From Daldinia sp. FL1419 (taxonomy: Eukaryota; Ascomycota; Sordariomycetes; Xylariales; Hypoxylaceae), in NCBI GenBank assembly GCA_025201765.1, contig MU623445.1:62001-126000 (forward strand): 64,000 bases of DNA. Reading direction: 5' to 3'. This document shows positions 10,854-20,951 of the stretch, piece by piece; position 1 is the first letter of the stretch, and each line of letters opens with the position of its first letter. The position numbers and the translations under genes were made by a program. The notes below the pieces were generated by a model, which saw nothing but the letters and a program-made list of their open reading frames with translations, made no database searches and was not told the DNA's origin.

Positions 10854-12789
10854 ATGGTGGCGCCGTCTGGACAAACCCCAGAAGCCATCAAAATGCCTTC
10901 TCATCCAGCAAAAGCCACACAGGATATAGAACTGATGCTAAGAAACTCCGGCTCTAGCGGGAGCACTCCCACTGCAGGTAGCGACGAGGAGCAGGGTATG
11001 TCGACGCTCGAGAGGATCAAAACGCAGTTTGGAGACCGACCGGAGTGCTTTAAGAATACGTTCCAGGAGGTCTCCTTCATTTTCCAGGCTACTGTCGCAA
11101 CCGCTACGACATCTTTCCTTTCAGGCGTCGGTTTAGTCATCACAGTCCCTGTTGCTCATGACTTGGGCATGACACAAGGTGAAATAGCATGGATCAGTGC
11201 TTCGACCTCGTATGTCCAGACATATTTCTAAAGTATTTCTTAGAAAGTAATTCACGTATATCGCTAACTTACTATTATAGACTCGCGGCTGGCGCCCTCC
11301 AGCTCGGCTTGGGACAGCTAGCCGACTTGCTGGGAAGAAAAGCTATGTTCATAACGGGCCTCGCCAGTTTTAGTGGATTCGTGTTGCTGGTAGCTTTCTC
11401 ACAAAACCCCTTCTGGATGTTAATTGTCTGTGGTATCCTTGGTGCTTGCTCCGCCATGGTTGTTCCTCCGGCCATTGGTATACTCGGCGCAGCCTATTCG
11501 ACCCCTTCCAAACGAAAGAACTTGGCTTTTTCGGCTTTCAGTGCGGGAAACCCGTTAGGCTTCGTGTTCGGTACTATCATCTGCGGCATTGCCACTCAGT
11601 TAAGTAACTGGCGTGCTGCCTTTATCGTCCTATGCATCATCTGGGCCATTTTTACCCTTCATGCGGTTTGGGCAGTACCCAATGTGGAGAATTTCGATCG
11701 AGCTCCGTTCAGAGAACGACTACGCGCTCTGAAGCAATTTGATATTGTCGGCACTACTCTGACGATTTTCGGGACCGGCTTGTTTACCGCGGGCCTAACG
11801 TGAGTGCCCACTCATTCTATTAGACTTAAATGCTAACCAGATAATTAGGCTCGGTCCCCAAGATGGATGGGCAAGTGCGCATGTAATTGCGATGTTAATC
11901 ATTGGCGTCGCCCTGATTGCCTTATTCGCATTTTGGGAGCGAGTTTTCCCTCACCCCTTGATGCCCCCACATATCTGGAAGGACAGGAACTTTAGTCTTG
12001 TAAGACCTGGTTAAAAGATATTTATTTCGGTTGATACTAACGGCCGCAGATCATCCCTACTATTGCCCTTGGAAATATGGGCTTCACTGCTAGTTGTTTC
12101 TGGATGGCCTTTTTCCTGCAAGAAATTAAACAGTATTCCACCCTTATGGTTGCTGTTCACCTTCTTCCTCAGGCTATCGCTGGGCTGCTCTGGAATGTAG
12201 TTGCTGGTTACATACTGCATCGTGTCAACAATACGATCATTATGATCTTTGGTGCTGCGTGTTACCTCGCTGCTAATTTACTGCTCTCTTTCATGAAGAT
12301 AGAGACAAGCTACTGGGCATTGATGTTCCCGGCTCTCATTTTGATCGTTGCTGGTGCTGACCTCCAGTTTAACGTAGCCAATGTAAGTTTGATCTTTGCG
12401 CTCTTCACTTCATTGATTCTGACCTTTACCAGATGTACGTGATGGAATCACTACCCAAGAACCAGCAATCCTTGGCCGGTGGTATTTTCAACGTTGTTAT
12501 TCGCTTGGCTAATACCGCCGTGATGGGAATTTCAACGGCAATCTTCAGCTCAGTGCAATTGACGCCCGAAGGAATGGCTGATCCGATGCTTAAATTCACC
12601 AGAACTTTTCAAACATCTGTTGCGTTCTCTGCAGCGTGTTTGATATTGACGTTTTTCATTAGACTGGGCACACAAGGGAACTCTCTGGGCGACGAGGGAA
12701 AAGACAAGAAGAGAAGCCACGAGAATTCCGAGAATCCAACTGCCGTAGTTAACAGTGCAGCTGAGAGCGACCGCGAAAAAAAGAAGTAG
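10854..12789 (+). CDS. MFS transporter, DHA2 family (yeast Amf1/YMR279C and Azr1-like)
   Basis: Five exons (10854-11209, 11281-11799, 11849-11999, 12050-12382, 12433-12789) encode 571 residues. The polar N-terminus of about 75 residues is followed by many hydrophobic segments consistent with 14 membrane helices. Motif A appears as GQLADLLGRKAMF. A conserved antiporter-type stretch is GILGAYS-like (GILGAAYSTPSKRKN). The region AVFNV...MYVMESLPKNQQSLAGGIFNVV is typical of the aminotriazole-resistance/low-affinity ammonium transporter group. The C-terminus is a charged tail ending DREKKK. All introns are 49-71 nt with GTATGT, GTGAGT, GTAAGA and GTAAGT donors, and the frame closes. The protein should sit in the plasma membrane or vacuole and export small molecules; the substrate cannot be told from sequence. 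It converges on the flavin-reductase-like gene. Confidence 0.92.
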
Positions 12790-12914
12790 AGGGTTATCGT
12801 TTACGAAAAATAAAATGTTAAAACAACGTTGTATGCAGGATTAGAGGCAACTCGTCATTACGAACTCAGGTAATCGGTACTATAAGAAGGTTAGGCCAAA
12901 CATTAATATATGAT

Positions 12915-13652
12915 TTAATCCTGGTATTCCTGCCATTTGACCATGCGATCCTTCAAGTCTATAACTTCGCCATCGACGGCGAATGTGCCATCACCGCGGT
13001 GGTGGAACATGCGGCCACCTTCTCCGGGTTTCTTGCTTGGGTTGAGCCATGCCTTGACGGCCTTTAGAACCCACATAGAGTATTTGCTCACCATCTTGGT
13101 GTCTTCGACTACGCATTCGATATTGGCGATAACATTGCTGCCGCCGACCAGTGGCGCCTTGACTTTCGCGGCCGGACAGGCTTCTAAACCGAAGCGTTGC
13201 CATTTACCGCTCGGCTCTTCCTCCTCATCCGCAGAGCAATTTCCAATGTCAACGACCACGCCTGCCATTTCCACATCGGGCACAGCGAGTACGCACTCGC
13301 GATTCTTCTTGAGGGCCGCGAACGACGCGTCCCAGGGGCCGAGACAAATGCCGATCAGAGGTGGAGACTCGTGCTGCATCACCATGTGAAAGCCGATCGT
13401 CATGACGTTATGCGTCGAGTCGGCTAGCGATCCCGTTGTAACGAGTAGTACGGGCCCCGGCTCTACGAGACGGAATACCCGGGATGGCGGATACGTCTCG
13501 AAGCCATGATGGAGTTCGAGTTGAGGTTTTGAAGAAGATGCGGAAGCGGGAGTGTCCGCCTCCTTTGCGCGATTGGCTTTACGCTCTTTGGAAGGTAACG
13601 CAGAGGACGCTTCGCCCTGCTGTTCTGGCTGACGTTTGCGCTTCGGACCCAT
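12915..13652 (-). CDS. Flavin reductase-like, FMN-binding split-barrel protein
   Basis: Single exon, 245 residues. A Lys/Arg/Ser-rich N-terminus of about 50 residues precedes a domain recognisable by PGPVLLVTTGSLADSTHNVMTIGFHM, LIGICLGPWDASFAALKKNRECVLAVP and CPAAKVKAPLVGGSNVIANIECVV. These match the pattern of the flavin reductase-like domain that binds FMN in a split beta-barrel. Such proteins reduce free flavin or use bound FMN with NAD(P)H; the physiological partner is unknown for the fungal members. The basic head could be a nuclear or mitochondrial signal, or simply disordered. The stop lies 125 bp from the stop of the convergent MFS gene. The start is the first ATG of the frame. Confidence 0.85.
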   Translation of the reverse strand: MGPKRKRQPEQQGEASSALPSKERKANRAKEADTPASASSSKPQLELHHGFETYPPSRVFRLVEPGPVLLVTTGSLADSTHNVMTIGFHMVMQHESPPLIGICLGPWDASFAALKKNRECVLAVPDVEMAGVVVDIGNCSADEEEEPSGKWQRFGLEACPAAKVKAPLVGGSNVIANIECVVEDTKMVSKYSMWVLKAVKAWLNPSKKPGEGGRMFHHRGDGTFAVDGEVIDLKDRMVKWQEYQD

Positions 13653-14264
13653 GAAAATAAGATTAGGTTAGGCAGTGTTCCGTGATAGCTAGGTTAATGT
13701 TCTAGCGGCATGTGCTGCGCAAAAGCCGTGCTTAGGTGCAGGATTAGTTGCATCTACGGTTAGGTGATTATAATTATTTGTTAGCTGTGTTAGGAGGTAG
13801 TTATAGCGGGGTGACGTCGGATTAGATAACGTTACGATAAAGCCCGGTATGCGAGTGGCCCGTTCGTAATGCCCTTGTTAACAGGATTAGACCGAGGTCG
13901 GACTAAGCTTTGTTAGCCTGTTTTTGGCCGTCATCAACCCCTTTAAGAGGTAAGTGTATGAGACATAAGACGCTGGCTATTATAGCGACGCTTATGTAAA
14001 TAAGTCCTATCGTAAATGTAGGTAAGTTTCGGCGTACGATTACCGAAGTGACTCAGTCGGTAAGTACAACTTATAAGTCTCCTATAATTTTGACATTGCC
14101 TATATATTGAAGGTTTGAGTCGGCTTCGAAGCATCTGTGTACCTCCTAATCTAAGAATTATTCCGCTTACTTATACATTTAATTACCTACCCGTCTATCC
14201 CTATTCCCACCCAGATCATCAGACCAGGTTTCCTACTCCCTATAATTACCATCACCTAGTAATC
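13653..14264. other. Intergenic, no gene recognised
   Basis: About 600 bp between the start of the flavin-reductase gene and the GNAT relic. Only short frames without motifs are present. Confidence 0.5.
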
Positions 14265-15393
14265 ATGGGTTCAAAACATGCTTGGAAAGTAGAGGTTCGC
14301 CCTCCCCTTGAGAAACTTACCGTTGTAATGCGTCGGCGCTTAACTTGCTTTCATTGCTGTACTCCACGGCGTGAAGAACAACTGCTAACGATATGGGTAC
14401 AACGTAGCTTTTGCCTTGGGATCACTCAAACCCAGATCACGTAGAGAGGATGTATGACCAACGTGTCGCTTGTGGGTGGAGGGCTAACGAAGTGCAGTCG
14501 GCAAGTATATCCTTCGTAACGTTTTATTGCCTGTTACCATTCGAAAGTATATATATTCCCCGGGCACGTCCGATAGCTATAAACTACCGAGCCGCCCCTC
14601 TCTGACTTGAAGTCAAGTTATGTGATCCGAGATATTCCGTGAATGTCAACTTCTAATTCTGGACTTTATAGTGGGTAGAGGCTGCACAAAAAGGAGGAAA
14701 GATATTTTACTGGGTTGTAAGTTCTATAATCCCCTCTCAGCTTTGTGGTAGCTGATGGACTAGATCCTTTCGGATGCTTTTCCGGATAGAGAAAAGGTAC
14801 TTGGACAGCACACTAGTGCCTATCCGAAGGTAGGCTTATGATTGCTTGAACAATATGCCATATGATCTAAGAATTGTAAAAAGGAGGCAAACCTATTAAG
14901 GGATACGGCAGCAGAAGTTCGGCTCGTCCCGCGGCAGCCAACGATGATGGAGTTCGTCCCCATTGGCCACGTTGCTCTCGATATCCACGAACCTGAGGAA
15001 GATATCAAACTCGGTCTTCCGGCTACCGGGACCGTGTGGGTTCATCAGCTATACGTTTCTCGGGCGCTCCATGGAGGTGGTTATGGTGCCGGTGCCATGT
15101 CTAAAATTGAGACACTAGCCACGCAAAATCCAATGAATGCGAAAACTGTAGCCTTGGACACCCTATCAAAGGAGATGCAGACTGAACCAGAGATACGAGA
15201 CCTGCTATATGGAGAAGGACGCATTCCTCTGCCAGTGGTAAGTCGTGGCAGCAATGTTAGAAATTGTAACATCTCTAAAACGTGTCGATGCAGGTTTCCA
15301 ATGAAGACTGGTATCTCAGTCAAGGTTACGAAGTACTTCGCCGAGAGAAAGGTGCATATATATGGAACCCGCAGGAGGGAGTCACTGTGACTA
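14265..15393 (+). pseudogene. Decayed GNAT N-acetyltransferase
   Basis: Pieces of one GNAT protein appear in order but in different frames. They are MGSKHAWKVEVRPPLEKL and CTPRREEQL (frame of 14265); PWDHSNPDHVERMYDQRVACGW (about 14411-14500); WVEAAQKGGKIFYWV (about 14680-14720); EANLLRDTAAE running into MEFVPIGHVALDIHEPEED and VWVHQLYVSRALHGGGYGAG (to 15237); and, after a normal intron at 15238-15293, VSNEDWYLSQGYEVLRREKG. The GGGYGAGAM loop corresponds to the acetyl-CoA pyrophosphate-binding motif. Between the conserved pieces there are at least one frameshift (near 14400) and in-frame TGA codons (near 14850-14870), so no intact protein can be made without several changes. The 3' end with its last donor (GTAAGT at 15394) has no recognisable following exon. 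Confidence 0.75.
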
Positions 15394-16735
15394 GTAAGTA
15401 CATATTAGTTGTTTCGGCGTCTTTGTGTTACTCTAGAGCATGTGCTGTCGTCTCCTCTTGACCTTATAGTAGGCTAGAGGCTCATAGAACAGGCCCGACG
15501 ACTCATAGGTGCTTTCTAAATCTCGGCACAGTTCAAAATCGCTAATACTTGGTACTATAGTGAACCTTGTGTATATGAAAAAATCCGTTGCTTAAGGAAT
15601 CCCAGGTCCGGGATAGGTCCAGGAACATTGGATAGAAAGACGCTCCGTCTTCTTAGCCTTGAATTAGCCTTGCGATAGATCGATTGGTCTGAAGCCACGT
15701 AAATGGGAAATGAAGTCACTCCACAGCGTCTACCATCTGAACTCCGTGCTTGCATCGCATATACATAGAACAGGAGCAATAGGAGTGGGGTGCCCTGTTA
15801 CCGCGAAGATTTGTGAGAGGTTTAAAGTAAGCAACCCGAATGTCCTCAGCGAAAGAGATAGATGGCAAGTTTGTCTGCTGCCCAACGACTATGAGAATTT
15901 AGACGCGAGCAAGGTGGCATTGCATCGGGAAGAATCGTGCAATGTGCTCCTTCCGAACAGGTAGATAGGCGCATCATGATATCTAAGTGGCCAGATATCA
16001 TACAAATGGTGAAAGAAGTTATGCAGGACAAGTCATCTAGCGGCATCTAGAAAAGAGAGGAGGCGAGGCGACCTCTTAAAGTGACATGGTTTGGAGCAAT
16101 TGGAGGAAAGGAATAAAATTCGTGGGGGTTGAATTTGTTCCAAGAAGGAATCCGGGGGTGACCCGTGCGCTTGACATGGATCCATAAGCCCATGTCCGCC
16201 ATGCCTGCCATTCTGCCATTCCACAAAAACGCTAAAAGATGCACGGGCCCTATAATTATACCCCACTTAATTTATAGCCAACATAACCCGGAAAGTGCGT
16301 TAGGAACGCTGCAGACGCTGCAGACGCGACACAGTCACCTTAACGACGTGCAGTGGGAAGTCGCGAGGCTTCTAAATCACGAAACCTTAAGAAGTCTTTG
16401 TCACAATTCCCCACCAGTCAAACGTCTCACCATCTCAACCATTGGACCACCGTTCTTCGACCTCTATCGCCTTCTATTTAGAACATTCAGGGTTTAATTC
16501 TCATACCTCAACAGTAAACATTGCGACCTAACCTCGTTGTCGCATTGGGCAAGATGGTGGCATAATACATAATAATCAACCTCGACCTCTACGCCTGTCG
16601 TCCTGTCATCCGCCTGGTTCAACTACCATCCGTAGTCGAACACGTCAACAACGGGACCACATAGGCTTCACGACCATTGAACGCGTAACGAATATAGACA
16701 GAGCATACGAAAAAAAAAGTAAACAGACTTAGCTT
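15394..16735. other. Gene-poor stretch with degenerate coding-like segments
   Basis: No gene can be supported. A frame at about 15710-15964 and a following stretch reading RRIMISKWPDIIQMVKEVMQ (about 15965-16025, shifted frame) look protein-like but match no family I know and are not joined by good splice sites; they may be relics. The upstream region of the ECM11-domain gene occupies the right end. Confidence 0.4.
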
Positions 16736-18424
16736 ATGTGTCTTTCCTTCCGAAGCATTACCAAACCTGCCTCCGTTCAGATGCCGCCAGCCAGCCAGTT
16801 CCTGAAGCATTCGAAGACGAAAATGCAGGCTTGGGTCACGAATAATGGGCTCAATAGTAGTCAACCTGCCCCTGCTGGATCCGGTCCAGGAACAGGACAT
16901 GATAGCCAAACCCATCTTCCCCAACAACGCTACGTCCACCTATCTTCTCAGCCTGCACCTACGCCTGCGGCGACACAACCCGCCCAGACGGTACAGGCAA
17001 CGCAAAATTCGCCCCCACGATCACGCGCACCTATAATAAATGCGAATTCCAATAGAGCTGCTGCCGTTGCGGCAGCTAAGCTACCTGTTCCCGCCGGTCG
17101 TACAGTGCACACCCGAGATACGTCGCTTAATATACGGCGGTCAGGGACTGTTGCTTCTGAGCCCATTCAATCATCGCGGAAACAAGCACCATTTTGGGAG
17201 GGCTCTACGGTAGATGGCTCTATGTTTAGTGACACCGCTAGTAACGTCGACACGAACACGGCAGGCACCTCTATGTATCGGATGCCTTTTCGGGCTCCCC
17301 TTACTTACCAACAGAGAGGGAATACCCCACGCCCTCGCCCCACAGCCAAAGAAGAGATCAATATACCAGATCAGCATGCCCCTTTCGTTATTGGACCTAA
17401 CGGAATGATAGATGTAGTAGGTGGTTCCCTGACTAGAAGTGCTTCGACCCCGGATGCTAGGAATCACCGTGGCCGCCTGAAAGGAGTATCATCTCCGGAG
17501 CCTGACCTAGACTCGGAAGACAGCCCATCTCAACCGAGTCCAGAAAAGACTCCTTCCGCCAAGAGACTTCATCATCCCAAAGCCCTGGCTCTACGTACTA
17601 ACCGCCGTGGCTCTTTCTCCGAAAGGGCTGCCTATCCTCAAGACAATATCGTATCCTCGCCTCCACGTGAGGCCTATCCAATTCCTGATAATGATTTAGA
17701 TGATGATGATGATGCGAGATCTGAAAATTCCATACACGTGAGAGCGAAGACACAGCCAGATCACCGCCGCTCAACTATCTTTGCTGATACCGATACGCCC
17801 ATGGCTAGTCATCCGGACGAATCGGACCGCGAGAGCGTTGCTCCACCTGCGACTAAGCAAGCCCCGAAACCTAGGTCCCAGCTCAGTCGACAACTTTTCA
17901 TGAAAGGTAGCAATAAGGGCGGAATAGGACTACACGAGAGCGCAATGCCTCGGCCATCAATAGAGAAACGTGTTTCTAACCCAAGGAAGCGCCAATACGA
18001 ACCAGACTATGATGATGCAACCCTGGCAGGAATGGATTATTCCGAGCTTAAAGATGAAGTATTTGATTATGATCCAGCCCAAGCGGAGGCTCAATCGGCG
18101 GCGATAGGACCGCCACGAGGTACACTACCGGAAAAACTTTATCATTTCTCTGATAAGGACCGGGAAAGTCAAATGGACTTCTTCTCTAGGATGCCCGTTA
18201 ATGACTGGGAGGCATCTGGAGATTGGTTTCTAGAAAGATTTGGCGAGGTTCTACAACGGTTCAGAGAAGCACGTCAAATGAAGCGAAAAGTGATACAGGG
18301 CTTTGAGAACGAGGTCGCCGAACGAGGGGAAGCCGTCAGGAACAAAATCCAAACAATTGATAGCACACTGGCCGAACTCAAAAGCGAAGGCGAGGGCATG
18401 ATGATCGGAAAGGAATTCGATTGA
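16736..18424 (+). CDS. ECM11 domain-containing protein
   Basis: Single-exon frame of 562 residues. Residues about 1-400 are Pro/Ser/Arg-rich and low in complexity, with an Asp run (DLDDDDDA). The last about 150 residues are folded-looking: DDATLAGMDYSELKDEVFDYDP, then SQMDFFSRMPVNDWEASGDWFLERFGEVLQRF and a helical, charged end. This C-terminal pattern is what I recognise as the fungal Extracellular mutant protein 11 domain. In budding yeast Ecm11 is a SUMOylated component of the synaptonemal complex central region with Gmc2; whether filamentous-fungal members act in meiosis is not established by sequence. The start is uncertain. The ATG at 16736 is the first in frame, but a second at 16781 follows a CAG that could be a 3' splice site of a 5'UTR intron. 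Confidence 0.72.
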   Translation: MCLSFRSITKPASVQMPPASQFLKHSKTKMQAWVTNNGLNSSQPAPAGSGPGTGHDSQTHLPQQRYVHLSSQPAPTPAATQPAQTVQATQNSPPRSRAPIINANSNRAAAVAAAKLPVPAGRTVHTRDTSLNIRRSGTVASEPIQSSRKQAPFWEGSTVDGSMFSDTASNVDTNTAGTSMYRMPFRAPLTYQQRGNTPRPRPTAKEEINIPDQHAPFVIGPNGMIDVVGGSLTRSASTPDARNHRGRLKGVSSPEPDLDSEDSPSQPSPEKTPSAKRLHHPKALALRTNRRGSFSERAAYPQDNIVSSPPREAYPIPDNDLDDDDDARSENSIHVRAKTQPDHRRSTIFADTDTPMASHPDESDRESVAPPATKQAPKPRSQLSRQLFMKGSNKGGIGLHESAMPRPSIEKRVSNPRKRQYEPDYDDATLAGMDYSELKDEVFDYDPAQAEAQSAAIGPPRGTLPEKLYHFSDKDRESQMDFFSRMPVNDWEASGDWFLERFGEVLQRFREARQMKRKVIQGFENEVAERGEAVRNKIQTIDSTLAELKSEGEGMMIGKEFD

Positions 18425-18668
18425 AATAAGTAAGCAAGCATGCGGTGCCACGACCTCTCCACGACTGATGACCTAATGGACTTTTACGAACTCATTAAAA
18501 AGGAAAGATAATTAGCTGAATTAGCTTAAGCTACGAGGTTGCTGTTACTATTGCACGAACTAGTGCTACAGCGTTTGCGCTTTTGAATCGATGCCCTATG
18601 TACGACGACAAATAGTGCTATCTAGCCTTTCTACACTAAGTCAGGCTATTTGGTAAGATACCTGCGTA

Positions 18669-19639
18669 TCAAATTATGACTGCCTGCTTGACTTTCCTAT
18701 CCTTACCGACAATTAATCTCAGCTGACATCCTGGCTTGTCGGCGAACAGCCCATCTCTCAGTTTGTCGGAGAAAAGTTCGTACGCAGGATAATAAGCATC
18801 AACGAACTTGACAACCTGTTCGTCCGTCATGCCTGTACCTCTCTCCCTCCGCAGCATGGTCTCCTGCTCTAACCTCCAGTCGTACACCCATCCGATATTC
18901 TCGGCGTCTATGTGGATGAATGCGTCAAACGTATCCGTGATGACATCGTAGTCCTTGAGACGCTCGTTGACGAAGTTCAGGTGCTCTAGAGAGTGTTGAC
19001 GCAGCGTCCTGCTTGGCGAATTCCATTTGAGCGACACCTCTACAGGGCTTAGATGCCGGAAGCCGACACACCAGCCTTCGAAAATGACTACTTGTATCTT
19101 GGGTTGACCCGGACTGTTAATCGTCTCCCATTGCGATTCCGGGACCCTGTCGCCTTGGCCTGAATGGGCGGATTTGTCATATTGAGGAACTTTAGCCGGC
19201 TGACCGTCACATAAAGCCGCGAAGAAACTTCGAGCTAAGTTCATATCATGAGTGCCTACATAGCCATAGGATTAGACTCGGACAACAATAAACAAAATTT
19301 TCTGATATATAAGTAGTTTTGGGTGTAAGCTGTCGTCGTACCTGGTTCGCCTCGGACCTGGACTAACAAATTGTCTGGCTGAGACTCCGCTAGAGCCCTT
19401 TGATCTTCATGGCGCAAATAGAAATCATCAATGCTACAAACCAAGGTGTGTAGGCCTTCGTCGTTTTGTAGCTTCGAGGCAAGGGCTTTTACTAGAGTTG
19501 TCTTCCCAGCACCCTGCACGCCATTTAGTCCAATAATAAAAGGCCGTGAAGGGTTAGAAGCTGTATAACTCTTATACCTCTCGAGTATAAAAGGTATGCA
19601 TATAGGGCTCTTATCGTCGATTATCTCCGTCGTGGACAT
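18669..19639 (-). CDS. tda10: Tda10-like P-loop kinase (D-glycerate 3-kinase/phosphoribulokinase fold)
   Basis: Two exons, 19342-19639 and 18669-19255, with an 86-nt intron (GTACGA donor, ATGTAG acceptor), give 294 residues, close to yeast Tda10/YGR205W at 290. The Walker A loop is GVQGAGKT at residues 40-47, and SIDDFY follows as the Walker B-like acid pair of the family. The join restores VRGEPGTHDMNLA, the conserved segment after it. QVVIFEGWCVGF, typical of glycerate kinase relatives, lies in exon 2. Family members bind ATP and resemble plant glycerate kinase, but the substrate of the fungal proteins is not firmly known. The start is the first ATG of the frame and matches the family N-terminus. 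Confidence 0.9.
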
Positions 19640-20584
19640 TTTTGGCAGGGGTTCTTATTGCGCCTACGAGGGTTTACTGTTACGATGCTTATGATGCTCG
19701 TGATCGACCTGGATGCGGCTGCAGGTACTGTGCGTTTCGGTTATTCGGTCGTTTAACATTTATTTACTCCAACGGGATTACATGCATAAGATTTCCAAGT
19801 TGTACATTTTAAAGGTGCACAGGTAGATAGAAGCATTATAGAGCATGTGTTCTTAGCATGAGAATTCCCCGAGCTAACTTTGTGGGGATGGGGAAATGCG
19901 GGGCAGTTTCTGTCTTGGTTTAATGGTTCGGATGTTGAATGGCTTCAAATTTAAGCTATTTAGAAAGAGGTATACCTTGTTTCTATTTATTTGAAGGCGA
20001 TTTAAAATGTTCAGACGGTTTAACCTATTATAAGAAAAAAGGTCTTCAAAGGAAAGTACCTATTTAATTCATAGACTTGGAAATCTATATCCCGGGTGGC
20101 GGCAATATACAAACATCGGCTCTTCTCATTGTTGACTAACCTATACGGCTAATTTGTCAAGTACCTTTGCCAAGTACCTCCGAAAAATCATCTAACGCCA
20201 AAGATTGCTTCAGCTAGCTTACGATTTCAAAGGTGATATTCGGTACGAAAAGACTTCAATAGTGAACATAGGATACCTAAAATATCCAAACTAATGATAA
20301 AGAGCTGGCAGATATAATGGCACACGTGATAGTGAGATTGGAGACGTACCGGATAGAGTGTACGCATGACCTCATACGAGGGAGCTACATATAAGCAGTC
20401 GAGATAGATTTTCGACATGTGAATGGACCGTTGTACATAGTAGAAGTACATACATAGATATGGAAAGTGCTATGCTGAAGTATGGGGTAAGAGTAGGTGC
20501 TAAGTTCAAGGTTACTAGAACTAATTCAGTATAGCGAGAGTATCATTGCCCGGCCCATCGAAAAAGTGGAATCATCTGTGGTCC

Positions 20585-20590
20585 CCTCGG
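20585..20590 (+). promoter_or_regulatory. CCTCGG motif (FarA/FarB-type fatty acid response), upstream copy
   Basis: CCTCGG is the known core bound by the Zn2Cys6 regulators FarA/FarB that induce peroxisomal beta-oxidation genes in filamentous ascomycetes. It lies 367 bp before the fox-2 ATG. Binding is inferred from the motif and the identity of the downstream gene. Confidence 0.6.
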
Positions 20591-20617
20591 CATTCCTCGA
20601 AGCTCATGCGAAAGCTG

Positions 20618-20623
20618 CCTCGG
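20618..20623 (+). promoter_or_regulatory. CCTCGG motif (FarA/FarB-type fatty acid response), downstream copy
   Basis: Second direct CCTCGG, 33 bp from the first and 334 bp before the fox-2 ATG. Two copies in the same orientation ahead of a beta-oxidation gene make a chance match less likely. Confidence 0.6.
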
Positions 20624-20648
20624 CTGAATAGCCGGAGTTCAAATGCGG

Positions 20649-20675
20649 CACATTGACCACATTGACCACATTGAT
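20649..20675. repeat. Tandem repeat, 9-bp unit CACATTGAC, 3 copies
   Basis: Three successive copies, the last with T instead of C at the end, lie 26 bp after the second CCTCGG motif in the fox-2 promoter. Whether it is regulatory is unknown. Confidence 0.88.
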
Positions 20676-20802
20676 CCAGTCGATTTCGTTCTTTATTATC
20701 AGGAACTTGGTCCTATCATCCATCCTGTTAGATAATCTAGCCTCTTTCTATTCATTCAACTTTTGCTTCCCCCTTGGGAAATGTCAATTGCGTATTAGAA
20801 GC

Positions 20803-20844
20803 CATCTCTCATCTCTCATCTCCCATCTCCCATCTCCCATTTCC
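20803..20844. repeat. Pyrimidine-rich tandem repeat, 7-bp unit CATCTCY, 6 copies
   Basis: CATCTCT twice, CATCTCC three times and CATTTCC once follow each other about 110-150 bp before the fox-2 ATG. Pyrimidine-rich tracts are common near transcription starts in fungi, so this may mark the core promoter. Confidence 0.85.
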
Positions 20845-20951
20845 GACCCGACATCTGTATTATTATAATTATTATCTATTGAAGTTCTCTCCTTAATTAC
20901 GCCTTAATACCCGCCCCCCCCTTTATATTTCAGAGCTTCATCCACAACACG

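Larger units (their letters stand above)
19640..20951. other. Intergenic promoter region shared by tda10 and fox-2 (divergent)
   Basis: About 1.3 kb between divergent genes. The fox-2 side holds two CCTCGG motifs, a 9-bp tandem repeat, a 7-bp pyrimidine repeat and a C-rich tract just before the start. The left part is AT-rich with nothing recognised. Confidence 0.6.
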
